In this document: positions 23,972 to 34,606 of the stretch, one piece after another
How positions within the stretch are numbered: position 1 is the first letter of the stretch
Layout: each line of letters opens with the position of its first letter
Assembly: GCA_963662155.1 (NCBI GenBank)
Contig: OY759273.1
Span: 1,500,107-1,564,106, forward strand
Direction: 5' to 3'
Length of the DNA stretch: 64,000 nt
Source of the DNA: Lamellibrachia columna
Taxonomy: Eukaryota > Annelida > Polychaeta > Sabellida > Siboglinidae
The notes under the pieces: model-generated
Databases searched by the model: none
What the model was told of the DNA's origin: nothing
What the model saw: the letters and a program-made list of their open reading frames with translations, nothing else
Program-made: the position numbers and the translations under genes

Positions 23972-24404
23972 CGGTGGCAGTGATGACAGTGATGACAGTG
24001 ATGACAGTGGTGGCAGTGGTGACAGTGGTGGCAGTGATGACAGTGGTGACAGTGGTGACAGTAGTGGCAGTGATGACAGTGATGACAGTGATGACAATGG
24101 TGACAGTGGTGACAGTGATGACAGCGGTGGCAGTGATGACAGTGGTGACAGTGGTGGCAGTGATGACAGTGGTGGTAGTGTTGACAGTGGTGGCTGTGAT
24201 GACAGTAGTGGCAGTGATGACAGTGATAACAGTGGTGACAGTGGTGGTAGTGATGACAGTGGTGGCAGTGATGACAGTGGTGACTGTGGTGGCAGTGATG
24301 ACAGTGGTGACAGTGGTGGCAGTGGTGACAGTGGTGGTAGTGATGACAGTGGTGACAGTGGTGGTAGTGATGACAGTGGTGAAAGTGGTGGCAGTGGTGG
24401 CAAT
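23972..24404. repeat. 9-bp minisatellite, about 48 units, next to exon 3
   Basis: Mixed AGTGATGAC, AGTGGTGAC and AGTGGTGGC units. The 9-bp period keeps frames open on both strands (Ser/Asp/Gly, Met/Thr/Val and Pro/Leu/Ser runs). It starts 8 bp past the exon 3 donor, inside intron 3. Confidence 0.93.
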
Positions 24405-24411
24405 AACTTAC

Positions 24412-24494
24412 TCCGTTGTCTCTCGGACATAAACCTCAGTTCTTGCTCCACCTGACTTTGCTTTGCCCTCTGCTCACACGGCGTCAACTCTGGC
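24412..24494 (-). CDS. C9orf85: C9orf85-like protein, exon 3
   Basis: An 83-nt exon encoding the end of Q108 to R135 plus one base. The residues are PELTPCEQRAKQSQVEQELR followed by FMSERQR, a probable charged helix. Invertebrate DUF2039 proteins have, as I remember them, a similar E..L..L.ERKRRTFLR segment here. The acceptor is GTTGTTGCAG and the donor a perfect GTAAGT. Phase agrees with both neighbouring exons. The donor lies 8 bp from a 433-bp nine-base minisatellite in intron 3. A minus-strand open frame runs through this exon into that minisatellite; that longer frame is not the gene. Confidence 0.85.
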
Positions 24495-24639
24495 CTGCAA
24501 CAACACAGCAAAGTCTATTCACTACAACAACATGACGGTGACTAAAAATAGTAATGTCACAAACCAATTATAAATGTTGATCCATTTATCTTCTTTTGTT
24601 TTCTTCCATTACAGCTCAAGCCTCTGTATTTGTCACATG

Positions 24640-24770
24640 AATACTGCAATTAGAGTATTGTCGAGCTGGGTGCATGATAGGTTAAACATATACGGTCTAA
24701 CCCTGTGCGGGATCTTTTACTTCCCCTGGCATAGACAGGTGTAGATGAGTCAGTAAGTTGTATAACATTT
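24640..24770 (-). repeat. SINE-like dispersed segment, second copy
   Basis: On the minus strand it carries CAGGGGAAGTAAAAGATCCC, identical to the core of the 40440 copy apart from flanks. Confidence 0.4.
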
Positions 24771-24777
24771 TTACAAA

Positions 24778-25138
24778 ATATCTTAGTAGGCTGACAGCAT
24801 CATATATGTCAACATATATGTCAACATATATGTCAACATATATGTCAACATATATGTCAACATATATGTCAACATATATGTCAATATCTTAGTAGGCTGA
24901 CAGCATCATATATGTCAACATCTTAGTAGGCTGACAGCATCATATATGTCAACATCTTAGTAGGCTGACAGCATCATATATGTCAATATCTTAGTAGGCT
25001 GACAGCATCATATATGTCAATATCTTAGTAGGCTGACAGCATCATATATGTCAATATCTTAGTAGGCTGACAGCATCATATATGTCAATATCTTAGTAGG
25101 CTGACAGCATCATATATGTCAACATCATATATGTCAAC
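24778..25138. repeat. 12-bp and 34-bp tandem repeats
   Basis: About seven CATATATGTCAA units, then about seven 34-bp units starting TATCTTAGTAGGCTGACAGC and ending in the 12-bp motif. Confidence 0.9.
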
Positions 25139-25742
25139 ATCTGCTCATTGAAAAGCAGGAAAGTGCTTGTTTTTACGGGTCGCCATTTTGTGTGCCATTC
25201 TCGTTTGTGATGAATGCATGTGCGAGAAAATGTAAAAAAGCCAATATATATATAGTAATAAATATAATATATAAAATATTTTTTTAAATTATCACTGCCA
25301 AATTGGAGCATTCAATGTAACAATGAGGACTGTTGTGAATGGGTGCTACCCCCTGGTGGACATCCCTATAATCACTCAACAACAAAACAACCCATATAAC
25401 AACACAGGCACAATATTGGTTCAACAAATATTTAACAAACAAGAATATAATATTGTACCAGCAAATTTTGTTACTGCAATTTAATAAAATCACAAACATC
25501 AGTACTAAGAAAATATTTTCATATCATTGTTTATAATATCTTTTTTGTGTTATGCCTTTTTAAAAATGTGTCTAAATTTACATAAAAATGTTCACACAAT
25601 GGTAATTCTAAAAATTAATGATAAAAAATTTGTAGATAACATATCTATATATTGGGTTTGTTTCCATGTTATTTATTACACAGTATACTCTATAACTATA
25701 TACATTATTTTTGTGTAACCAACAATGGCATTGAAACCATGG

Positions 25743-26748
25743 TTTTAACAAGATTTAACAAGATTGCCATCTCGAACAACAAGTTCCTGATGGCAAGTGG
25801 ACAACGAAGCCATTGGCTTATCGAGAGTCCAACAATTTTCTCATCTATGTGTAGCCCGCCCTTGTCAAATATCTGTCAATTCTATTTTTAAACATATTCA
25901 CACTACTAGCATTAACACAATCATTTGGCAGTTTGTTCCATTCATTTATCATCCTCTGTGAGAAAGAGTACTTTCTCATGTCCAACCTACACCGCTCCTT
26001 AACTAATGCTGCTTTATGTCCTCTGGTTCTACTGCTTTCTTTAAGTTTGAAGAACATATTCCTATCAACATCCTTATAACCGTTCACTATTCTATTTGGT
26101 CTCCTCTTAGTCTCCTGGTCTCTAGTGTTGTCAAACCACATTGTAATACGCGACTTTCGTAACTAAGGTCTCTCAATTCTGAAATAATTTTAGTTGCTCT
26201 TCGTTGTAATCTTTCTAGCTTGTCTATGTCCTTTTTACGATACGGCCTTCATGCTTGAATACAATATTCCAAATGTGGTCTGACTATAGCTTTGTACAGG
26301 AGTACAATTAGCTGTTTCTCCTTATACATGATAGTTCTCCTAATTAGCCGTAGAATTTGATTTCCTTTTGAAGCAGCAATCCCACATTGCTCTGAAACTT
26401 TCATGTCAGCACTAAATGTTACTCCGAAGTCCTTTTCTTGTGTGGTTCTACCTAGTACAGCATCTCCCATTTTATATTCTTCATCCATGTTTCCATGCGC
26501 TATGTGTATACATATACACTTCACAAAATTTAATAACATTTGCCATTTTTCTGACCATTTAACTAATTTATCTAGATCATCCTGTAAACTTTGTTTATCT
26601 GTATCATTAGTAACCTTTCTGAATACTTTTGTGTCATCTGGAAATTTGAGTACTTCGTTAGATATGTCATCTTCCAAATCATTTATATATACTAAAAACA
26701 GTATAGGGCCTAATACTGATCTCTGTGGTACACCACTCATGGTTGTCT
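25743..26748 (-). pseudogene. 5'-truncated CR1/L2-like LINE fragment, family A, in intron 2 of the C9orf85 homologue
   Basis: It encodes SGVPQRSVLGPILFLVYIND and FPDDTKVFRKV (motif C mutated from FADD), then the usual C-terminal block with frameshifts near 26140-26250. It ends in the TCTTGTTAAA tail at 25743. It is the same family as 4230-5238 and 52478-53705, and is in the same orientation as the host gene. Confidence 0.8.
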
Positions 26749-26783
26749 TACAGTAACCAGTTGCATGTGAACAAAACACTTAC

Positions 26784-26897
26784 TGTTGAACAATTTCCTT
26801 CTTTTCGGTACACTTTGCACAAATTCTATCCTTCTTGGCACACAATTCACAGACAACGTAGTAGGCTTTAGTCACAGTCTTTTGCAGACATCTTACA
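26784..26897 (-). CDS. C9orf85: C9orf85-like protein, exon 2 (zinc-ribbon core)
   Basis: A 114-nt exon encoding the rest of Cys70 to residue 107 plus two bases of Q108. It reads VRCLQKTVTKAYYVVCELCA and then a segment ending CAKCTEKKEIVQ, the most conserved part of DUF2039 (three CxxC pairs: C70/C73, C86/C89, C96/C99). It is preceded on the minus strand by TTTTGTTCCAG and followed by GTAAGTG, both strong splice signals. Its phase completes the split Cys codon from exon 1. The open frame is too short to stand out alone. Intron 1 (26898-32782, 5.9 kb) contains the TIR element at 27321-29332. A CR1-like LINE fragment begins about 35 bp beyond the donor. Confidence 0.9.
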
Positions 26898-27003
26898 CTG
26901 GAACAAAACAACGCTGAATATATAACAACTGATGATGTCACATGTTAAACTCTGCATTGCTCAAAATGACGTGCAGAATAGTTTTGATATCATGTCAAGC
27001 TGG

Positions 27004-27112
27004 ATTCTTTTTAACATAAATGTGACATTGAGCCAGATTTTATTACATCAGTGTGACATTGAGCCAGATTTTATTACATCAGTGTGACATTGAGCTAGAT
27101 TTTGTTATGTAA
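27004..27112 (+). repeat. 31-bp degenerate repeat, 3 copies (GTGACATTGAGCCAGATTTT)
   Basis: The same motif recurs at 29446-29512 and 30343-30412, so one repeat block appears split or copied around the transposon W region. Confidence 0.7.
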
Positions 27113-27218
27113 ATAATAATAATGCTTTAATTCAGACAAAAGTCCATGGATATACATAAAATACAGGTAGACAAATATATATATATATATATATATAAAC
27201 ACACAGGTTGAGCATAAA
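27113..27218. repeat. Left member of a 105-bp inverted repeat pair around transposon W
   Basis: An (ATA)n stretch, then TGCTTTAATTCAGACAAAAG and on to TTGAGCATAAAGAAT. It matches 29333-29437 in reverse complement. It could be the terminal repeat of an outer foldback-like element or two opposed copies of a retroelement 3' end with an (ATT)n tail. Confidence 0.6.
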
Positions 27219-27320
27219 GAATACATGTAAAAAATATGTTAACTAAAAATGTAGAAATGTACACACGTTGTGCAATAAAGGTATAACATACACTTTTATT
27301 TAACATAATTTTTACATGTA

Positions 27321-29332
27321 GGGGAAGGCAGTGTTAGTTGAGGCACTGGGTTAGTTGAGCCACCCATGTTTTCCAGGAAACTACAGCAGCGACAGTTACA
27401 TGGTACCACCCAGTGATTGAGCATGTTATTAGAACACGATTGATGTATAATAGGTTACATTTATCACAACGGTCAGAACATGTGAGCTAAAAGTATGTTT
27501 TTTGATGTTTTTCGAAACTTTTGGTAATTGTGATTAATGTCTGCTGGTGTGTAAACTATCAATGCACGTAACCAGACTTTATTGTTTGTGCCACTTACAA
27601 GTAGTTCAACTAGAACAGAGAAGAAGATAATTTACATCACTTCCCGCATTAATGAGAAGTTAATTAAATAAGCTTAATTGTCGAAATGGGGCTAGTTGAG
27701 CCACCCAAGGAGTGAGGTAGGGTTAGTTGAGCCACCCAAGGAGTGAGGTAGGGTTAGTTGAGCCACCCAAGGAGTGAGGAAGGGTTAGTTGAGCCACCCA
27801 AGGAGTGAGGAAGGGTTAGTTGAGCCACCCAAGGAGTGAGGTAGGGTTAGTTGAGCCACCCAAGGAGTGAGGTAGGGTTAGTTGAGCCACCCAAGGAGTG
27901 AAGAAGGGTTAGTTGAGCCACCCAAGGAGTGAGGTAGGGTTAGTTGAGCCACCCAAGGAGTGAGGTAGGGTTAGTTGAGCCACCCAAGGAGTGAGGTAGG
28001 GTTAGTTGAGCCACCCAAGGAGTGAGGTAGGGTTAGTTGAGCCACCCAAGGAGTGAGGAAGGGTTAGTTGAGCCACCCAAGGAGTGAGGAAGGGTTAGTT
28101 GAGCCACCCAAGGAGTGAGGAAGGGTTAGTTGAGCCACCCAAGGAGTGAGGTAGGGTTAGTTGAGCCACCCAAGGAGTGAGGTAGGGTTAGTTGAGCCAC
28201 CCAAGGAGTGAGGTAGGGTTAGTTGAGCCACCCAAGGAGTGAGGTAGGGTTAGTTGAGCCACCCAAGGAGTGAGGAAGGGTTAGTTGAGCCACCCAAGGA
28301 GTGAGGTAGTGTTAGTTGAGCCACCCAAGGAGTGAGGAAGGGTTAGTTGAGCCACCCAAGGAGAGAGGTAGGGTTAGTTGAGCCACCCAAAGAGTGAGGT
28401 AGGGTTAGTTGAGCCACCCAAGGAGTGAGGTAGGGTTAGTTGAGCCACCCAAGGAGTGAGGAAGGGATAGTTGAGCCACCCAAGAAGTGAGGTAGGGTTA
28501 GTTGAGCCACCCAAGGAGTGAGGTAGGGTTAGTTGAGCCACCCAAGGAGTGAGGAAGGGTTAGTTAAGCCACCCAAAGAGTGAGGTAGGGTTAGTTGAGC
28601 CACCCAAGGAGTGAGGTAGGGTTAGTTGAGCCACCCAAGGAGTGAGGAAGGGTTAGTTGAGTCACCCAAGGAGTGAGGTAGGGTTAGTTGAGCCACCCAA
28701 GGAGTGAGGTAGGGTTAGTTGAGCCACCCAAAGAGTGAGGTAGGGTTAGTTGAGCCACCCAAGGAGTGAGGTAGGGTTAGTTGAGCCACCCAAGGAGTGA
28801 GGTAGGGTTAGTTGAGCAGCGGCTAAGGAACGAAGACGAATGTTTTTTACCCAAAAATACATCAAGGAATTCATTTTTCCGAGCAAATTGGGACATCAGA
28901 TAGCTACAAGGCAACTTATTAGCAGTTAGTGACACTTTCTGCGATTGGCCTATAAGTCTGTTAATTGTGTGGACTTAATTAAGCATGTAGACTTGTCAGA
29001 GACGTGTTGTACCCACTGGGTAAATGTGATGGCTGAGTTGTTATGATTTTTTTACAGGGCCTACGTAAATTATACAAATAAAGCATTTATGGAACTTATG
29101 CTACACCGTGGCTCAACTTATACCACACCAAATATTAGTCAAGCCAGCTTACCAACCCTATTTGAATCAGGTATATATAATTATCTATGCATGCTAAATA
29201 AATTATTTTGGTATAAAATTATCTACTCAAAATCATAGTTTATGTGAGTAAAAACAATTTTGCCTTATGAATATTACTGCGCCCCAGACATCAAAAAGAA
29301 TGCAAAATGGCTCAACTAACACTGCCTTCCCC
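27321..29332. mobile_element. TIR transposon family W, copy 2, with internal minisatellite
   Basis: Terminal inverted repeats begin GGGGAAGGCAGTGTTAGTTG on both ends, each flanked by TA, so a TA target duplication is likely. The interior has no transposase. At 27691-28817 it holds about 36 copies of a 31-bp unit starting TTAGTTGAGCCACCCAAGGA. Right of the array (28820-29060) it matches copy 1 at 3720-3960 in reverse complement. Confidence 0.65.
27691..28817. repeat. 31-bp minisatellite, about 36 copies, inside transposon W
   Basis: Each unit starts TTAGTTGAGCCACCCAAGGA and ends GTGAGGTAGGG, with a few variants (GAAGGG, AAAGAG). It shares TTAGTTGAG with the transposon's own terminal repeat. 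Confidence 0.95.
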
Positions 29333-29437
29333 TATTCTTTATGCTCAACATGTGTGATTTGATATGCATATATTTGTCTACCTGTATTTTATGTATATCT
29401 GTGGACTTTTGTCTGAATTAAAACATTATTATTATTA
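29333..29437. repeat. Right member of the 105-bp inverted repeat pair
   Basis: Reverse-complement match of 27113-27218, starting ATTCTTTATGCTCAACATG and ending in (ATT)n. It directly abuts the right TIR of transposon W. Confidence 0.6.
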
Positions 29438-29864
29438 TTCTAGTTTTGTGACATTGAGTCGGATTTTGTTGTCAATGTGACATTGAGCCAGATTTTTTAT
29501 GTCAGTGTGACATACAGATATATAAATATATAATGTATATTTAGAGATTATACAATGATGTAATACAGTGAATTCTCAATTTTGACGTACAATAAGTGTA
29601 GCAAATTGCAATGGCCTGAATAACTGGATTCAATGACTTGTGAATCCTAGTCATTAAAATATAAACAGCCTTTCTGGTGACGCATTTACAAGCGTTGACA
29701 TTGTAAATGCAAGAGACGCACATATACACATTACTGAAGTAGGCTGTGAATAACATGTTCTTTTTGTAGCAGAAGAACAAATGTGAAATTTTTAACGCAG
29801 CATGTTGCTATTAGCATAAAGGAGTCTAACTGTGGCTTGAATGTTGGCCTCATCAGATAAATCA

Positions 29865-30160
29865 TTATAAATAACATTTACACGAAGTGACAAAGCACAT
29901 GATCAGAGATTTGGAGGCATTAAATTTAACATCATATTCAAAACCATATATGTAACAACAGTCACACAATGTTTGCAGTCCCTCAACAGAAGGGGGGAAC
30001 AAAAATAAATGATCTGCATAAAACAGGTGATTGACCAATGTTGTCCCAAGACTACAACCAAGAGGTTTTGTGTGCAGTTGTACACTCAAGTCGTCCATAC
30101 AAACGTTAAACAGTAATGGGGATAATTTCCCTCCTTGCTTAACACCGTTACCCACAGGGA
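29865..30160 (-). pseudogene. Reverse transcriptase fragment, LINE family D
   Basis: The frame reads NGVKQGGKLSPLLFNVCMDD, then NHLFYADHLFLFPPSVEGLQ, the RT motif B-C region of a non-LTR element, with the catalytic YADD changed to YADH. It is clearly related to the RT at 61816-62451. Confidence 0.75.
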
Positions 30161-30204
30161 AGAATTCCGAGTAAGTAGATCCTCACCGGACACATACACG
30201 TTGG

Positions 30205-30300
30205 TTAATGTACTCATTGAACTCATTGTACTCATTGAACTCATTGTACTCATTGAACTCATTGTACTCATTGTACTCATTGTACTCATTGAACTCATTG
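30205..30300. repeat. 9-bp tandem repeat (CATTGTACT / CATTGAACT)
   Basis: About ten units directly upstream, on the minus strand, of the family D RT fragment at 29865-30160. Confidence 0.85.
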
Positions 30301-30899
30301 CAGATCATTCTTAAAAGATATTTAAGTACATCACGTTATCTAGTTTTGTGACATTGAGTCCGATTTTCTTATGTAAATGTGACATTGAGCCAGATTTTTT
30401 ATGTCAGTATGACATTTTACCACATTGTGTTACACAAAATCACACTGAGTGCAGTTTTGTTGCTAACATCAAATTGACAAGGATTTTACAGTTGGGTTAA
30501 CATCTTCTGTAAAGTAGTGTCACCAGTATGTGTCACCAGTATTTGTCCCCTGTTGTCCTAATCAACCAAATGTCACATTTTAAAGGCGTTTGAAGTTGAT
30601 TTTGTCAATTGGCTGAACATTTTCATTGTTTATGTTATTGTTTTGTTAAATCAATGCCACTTTTCTAATGGTTGCATTGTTGTGACAATCAGGAGGTTCC
30701 TTCCATCTGCATTTTCTCAAAATAGTCCATTGCTAAGGAGAATTTAGAATTTTAAATAGCGGATATTGAGTCTCTACTCGAAAATGATAAGCCAGTGTCT
30801 GAGAATATGCCAGCTATACAGTGACTTCACAAGCCGATCGGGGTATTGTTTAAAACATGATTATCTTGGTAACAAAATTACAAATCACAACATAGAGCC

Positions 30900-31030
30900 T
30901 CCAAGAATTTTTTTATTATGAGTGCCATAATGATCATACAATGATCAGTCATTGTGGTACTCTTTTAATGATCACACAATGATCAGTCATTGTGAAGCTC
31001 TTTTAATGATCACACAATGATCAGTCATAA
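30900..31030. repeat. Near-palindromic repeat, three copies
   Basis: Three units of about 48 bp containing AATGATCACACAATGATCAG; each can fold on itself. Confidence 0.75.
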
Positions 31031-31068
31031 CAAAAAAAAATTTAATGTACATAATTCTTTAGTAAAGA

Positions 31069-31497
31069 CACTTCACTTGGAACTTTCAACCTGTTATGCC
31101 AATGGGTGCTGCCATTTTGTTTTGCCCATACATCAAACACAAGATTGATGTCATGCCAATTTTTAAATAATCAGACCATGTACTTGTGAGTTTATCAACA
31201 CTGTCAACATACTAAAATATGCACTGTTACTATCAACATATAATAGAGAATAAGCATGCCAAATATCAGAGTTCTTGCACGAATAGTTTTTGAGTTGAGT
31301 TATTGGTATTTTAAGTAGAACAAGAAATCTTCATGATTTAAAAAAATTAGCAAAAGTTACAGAATCTGCAAAATTTTAAATGGTTATAACAATTCAAGAT
31401 ACAGCTATGTGGTTTGACATGTCTGGATTAATTGGTGAAATGTTAGTTGAATTTAAAAATATGAGTGCAACATGACTTAGTTGATACGAGACGGAAT
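31069..31497 (+). repeat. Dispersed repeat family X, copy 1
   Basis: 31069-31235 matches 33085-33245 in the same orientation. 31200-31497 matches 37437-37790 in reverse complement (shared ACAAGAAATCTTCAT and GGAATGCCCCA segments). No ORF or terminal repeat seen. Confidence 0.6.
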
Positions 31498-31499
31498 GC

Positions 31500-32780
31500 C
31501 CCATTAATAATTTTGCATCCACATTTTCTGTTGAGGCTTGACTCAAGCATACGTGGGTCGTATATTAATTTTAATGTTTTTACTAGTAGTGTAAAAGTAG
31601 GTCTGTTTTTTTGTTTATAATATTACGTAAATTTGATTTCCAAATGATTTGTTTTGGTTTTGAAAAACATACATTAAACACATTAATAATTAGATCATAG
31701 ACAATACTCAAATACAATAGTCTAAGCTTTACTATAGACACTCATTTGAAATGTCAAGATTCAAGTAAAAGTGTTGTTTATCATAGGCATTCCAGTCTGT
31801 AATAGTATAGGAGAGAGTACTGCCCACTGAAAAGATACATCATACTAGCACCGATTACAGTAATATCAGCCAATATTAGATGATAAACTTATTCTTGCTC
31901 GCATGGGCCGAACCATTCATGTATGCAACCGGTGCCACCAGGCTCTGTGGGCCGAAACAACTAACAAATTCTAACTGGGAAATCCTGTTGGATGGTGTGG
32001 TCTGCGCGTGTTGGAAGTTTACTGCAGACCAGGGACATACGGTGCAAAAACACAACAAGTAGATTGAAAACTGCCAGAATTTCTTTCTGACATTTACTAA
32101 CAACTACCAAATTACCAATACATAATTTGTCAATACTACTAGTACTACAAATAAAATCGTGATACATGTGCATTATATGGGTAAGCCAAAATATATCAAA
32201 TCAGCCAATAATAGATACATAAATTCATATAATGAAGTATATTTTATATAATTATATTTTATATATATGTAAGTTCATATATATATATATATATATATAT
32301 ATACGTAAGTTCATATATATTAATTACTTTAATTAATTAATATACGTTAATCACTTCGCTTGGATCATTAGTTTATTATGTCAAGCACTTTCTGTTATTT
32401 TATTGATATTGCTCTATAATAATTATATATATTATTATTATATTAGCGTATGTTTCTGTGCACAATCATAATTTCCTTTTTTATTGAATCAAGCCGTGTG
32501 CCAACCGACTATTCTTAGAATTCTGCCACTTAGAATTCTGGTAAAAGCGAGGGCCGAATCGACCGTAGCTGAACTCAATAGCAAGGCAGTTTTTAGTTAA
32601 GTGGGCTGAACCATATGTCTGCGTGGGCCGAAACGACTAGGCCGAACCATCCGTCGGCGTGGTCCGAACCCGTCATGGGGCGCCCCCCGTCATGCCGGTT
32701 GAGTCATGCCTCATGGGCTGAAAAAATCCGGGAACCATATTAGTATATGTCTATGCTTATCCATATTTTCAACAATTCTT
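31500..32780. other. Intron 1 segment with GGGCCGAA-type repeats
   Basis: GCATGGGCCGAACCATTCAT at 31901 and GTGGGCCGAAACAACTA at 31947 correspond to GTGGGCTGAACCATATGTC (32600) and GTGGGCCGAAACGACTA (32622), a dispersed repeat of unknown type. The rest is AT-rich. Confidence 0.5.
32262..32305. repeat. (TA)n microsatellite
   Basis: TA run preceded and followed by GTAAGTTCATATATAT-type sequence. Confidence 0.85.
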
Positions 32781-32782
32781 AC

Positions 32783-32991
32783 CACTTCTTTGGCTGGCTC
32801 AGAGGTTTGTATTTCTTGTATTTAATCTTCCAATCAACAATTTCTTTGCATCTGGAACAGCAACCCGTCACATTCATGGCCACCAGCTGTAGCGTTCTCT
32901 TACTGTGGTCATGAAGCGTATTTTTGAAAGCCGTCCTATTTTTATGTTTCGGGGCTCCGGTTTTCTTAACATTACCATGTTGACTACTCAT
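32783..32991 (-). CDS. C9orf85: C9orf85-like (DUF2039) protein, exon 1
   Basis: First coding exon of a four-exon minus-strand gene (exons 32991-32783, 26897-26784, 24494-24412, 5755-5619; 543 nt, 180 residues). It encodes residues 1-69 plus two bases of Cys70. It begins MSSQHGNV, matching the conserved MSSQ start of the family; the frame is open further upstream but does not resemble the family. Recognisable family segments are the KHKN..AFKN stretch and the block around CSRCKEIVDWKIKYKKYKPL. The exon ends inside a Cys codon (TG) followed by GTAAGAAT, a good donor. The joined protein has four CxxC pairs (C45/48, C70/73, C86/89, C96/99), as in a double zinc ribbon, and an acidic tail. The human protein is uncharacterised, so no function is claimed. 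The gene lies head-to-head with the ABHD17 homologue, which starts 3.5 kb to the right. Confidence 0.9.
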
Positions 32992-33084
32992 TTTCGTAAT
33001 AGTATGGGGATAGTGAAATATACGGTTATCAGTCCACAGTGTTTTTAACAGACAGTAACGTGTTCCACTACATTTAGGTAAATA

Positions 33085-33260
33085 CACTTCACTCGAAACT
33101 AGTTACACCATGGGCGCTACCATTTTGTTTTTGTCCGTACATCAAACACAGGATCGACGTCAACTAAATCTGCATGCTAATTTTAAAATAATCACAACAT
33201 GTACTCGTGAGTTTAATAAAATTATCAACGTACTAAAATATGTGCTGATTTTGGTATTTT
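33085..33260 (+). repeat. Dispersed repeat family X, copy 2 (partial)
   Basis: Shares GCTACCATTTTGTTT-like and CATCAAACACA segments with copy 1. It lies about 95 bp upstream of the start codon of the C9orf85 homologue, so it may overlap its promoter. Confidence 0.6.
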
Positions 33261-33380
33261 TCTGGCAACCGTGTATGTTTAATCACGAGACAACAAATGT
33301 GTTCGTATAGTCCATTCGACTAGTATCTGTTAAATTGCAGAGCCTCAATTATCCAGGCTCCGCGATGTGCCGCCACCGTT

Positions 33381-33387
<7 letters not shown>

Positions 33388-33470
<83 letters not shown>

Positions 33471-33481
33471 TCTCTCTCTCT

Positions 33482-33550
<69 letters not shown>

Positions 33551-33700
33551 TCTCTCTCTCTCTCCCTCTCTCTCTCCCTCTCTATCTCCCTCTCTATCTC
33601 CCTCTCTATCTCCCCCTCTCTCTCCCTCTCTCTCTCTCTCTCTCTCCCTCCCTCTCTCTCGCTCTCTCTCTCTCTATCTCTCTCTCTCTCTCTCTCTCTC
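33388..33700. repeat. (CT)n microsatellite, about 310 bp
   Basis: Near-pure CT with CCCT, CGCG and CTAT interruptions. It makes Ser/Leu and Arg/Glu open frames on opposite strands by composition. It lies between the divergent C9orf85 and ABHD17 homologues. Confidence 0.97.
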
Positions 33701-33980
33701 AACTAAAATCAAACTACAACATTTCCGTGTTTATGTCAAAAGATAGCAGGAAGCATGATTGCATAATATACGTCGCAATTTGTTGCGTAAATTTAAATTT
33801 CATTGTCACTGTAAAATACGCAATGCGATTCTCCATTACACCGTCCGTTTCCCTAACCAGTCAGAAAGAACATAAATACTTCGTGTTTAACCAAACTGTT
33901 GACATTTGTCAATTAACTTAATTATATGCAAATTCCCGGAAAACGGGATGACCATCGCAAGAACCAAAAGTGGGGCACAG

Positions 33981-34242
33981 CCCTTATATAAATATACCGT
34001 GGTAAATTGTGGTAGACCATGCTTTTTCACATTATTGTATATGGCAATTGTATGGCATACCATGGTTTACCTATTTCAAAACACCATGGTATTTTATTTT
34101 AGTTTCACTGTGTCAAAACACCATGGAATACCATATGGTTTTCATGGTATATCATAGTATTTTACCATGGTTTACCATAGTTTACCTGTGTAAAAACACC
34201 ATGGTATTTACCATGGAATGCGATGGTATATTTTCATAAGGG
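33981..34242. mobile_element. 262-bp MITE with CCATGGTAT palindromic motifs
   Basis: The ends CCCTTATATAAATATACC and, inverted, CCCTTATGAAAATATACC form a TIR. The interior repeats TACCATGGTAT-type palindromes. Related copies are at 21020-21293 and 19798-19860. No target duplication is clear. Confidence 0.5.
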
Positions 34243-34606
34243 AGTGCTTGCCAAGCGAAGTAAAATATCTCACACAGTGGTAAATATGTAACCTGATGCG
34301 GAAACCCCTGCGTTAAAAAATGGGGTGTTTGTAGTAAACAAACTAAGAAGTAGGCCCAGGGGGGCACTCTATACATTGCCAATATACCATTCTTGGGAAT
34401 TGTTCTAACTGCCCCCATCCCCTAACGCGTTTTACACTACGGTGAAAAATATACCCTTTTCAAGTTGAGTGGAATGAAATATACACCCTTTAGCCTATTA
34501 GCATATACAATATGCATTGATCCATGGTATAGATTAATTCACTAACTCAGTTTCTACCGTTTATCGTAAAAACGTTTTGAGATTTCATATTTATATATAT
34601 ATATAT

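Noticed and set aside
23738..24511. Minus-strand 257-codon Pro/Leu/Ser frame and plus-strand Ser/Asp/Gly frame
   Set aside because: Both come from the 9-bp minisatellite. Only the first 83 nt of the minus frame (24494-24412) is a real exon, ending at a GTAAGT donor.
33335..33921. Ser/Leu and Arg/Glu-rich frames
   Set aside because: Pure (CT)n microsatellite on the two strands.
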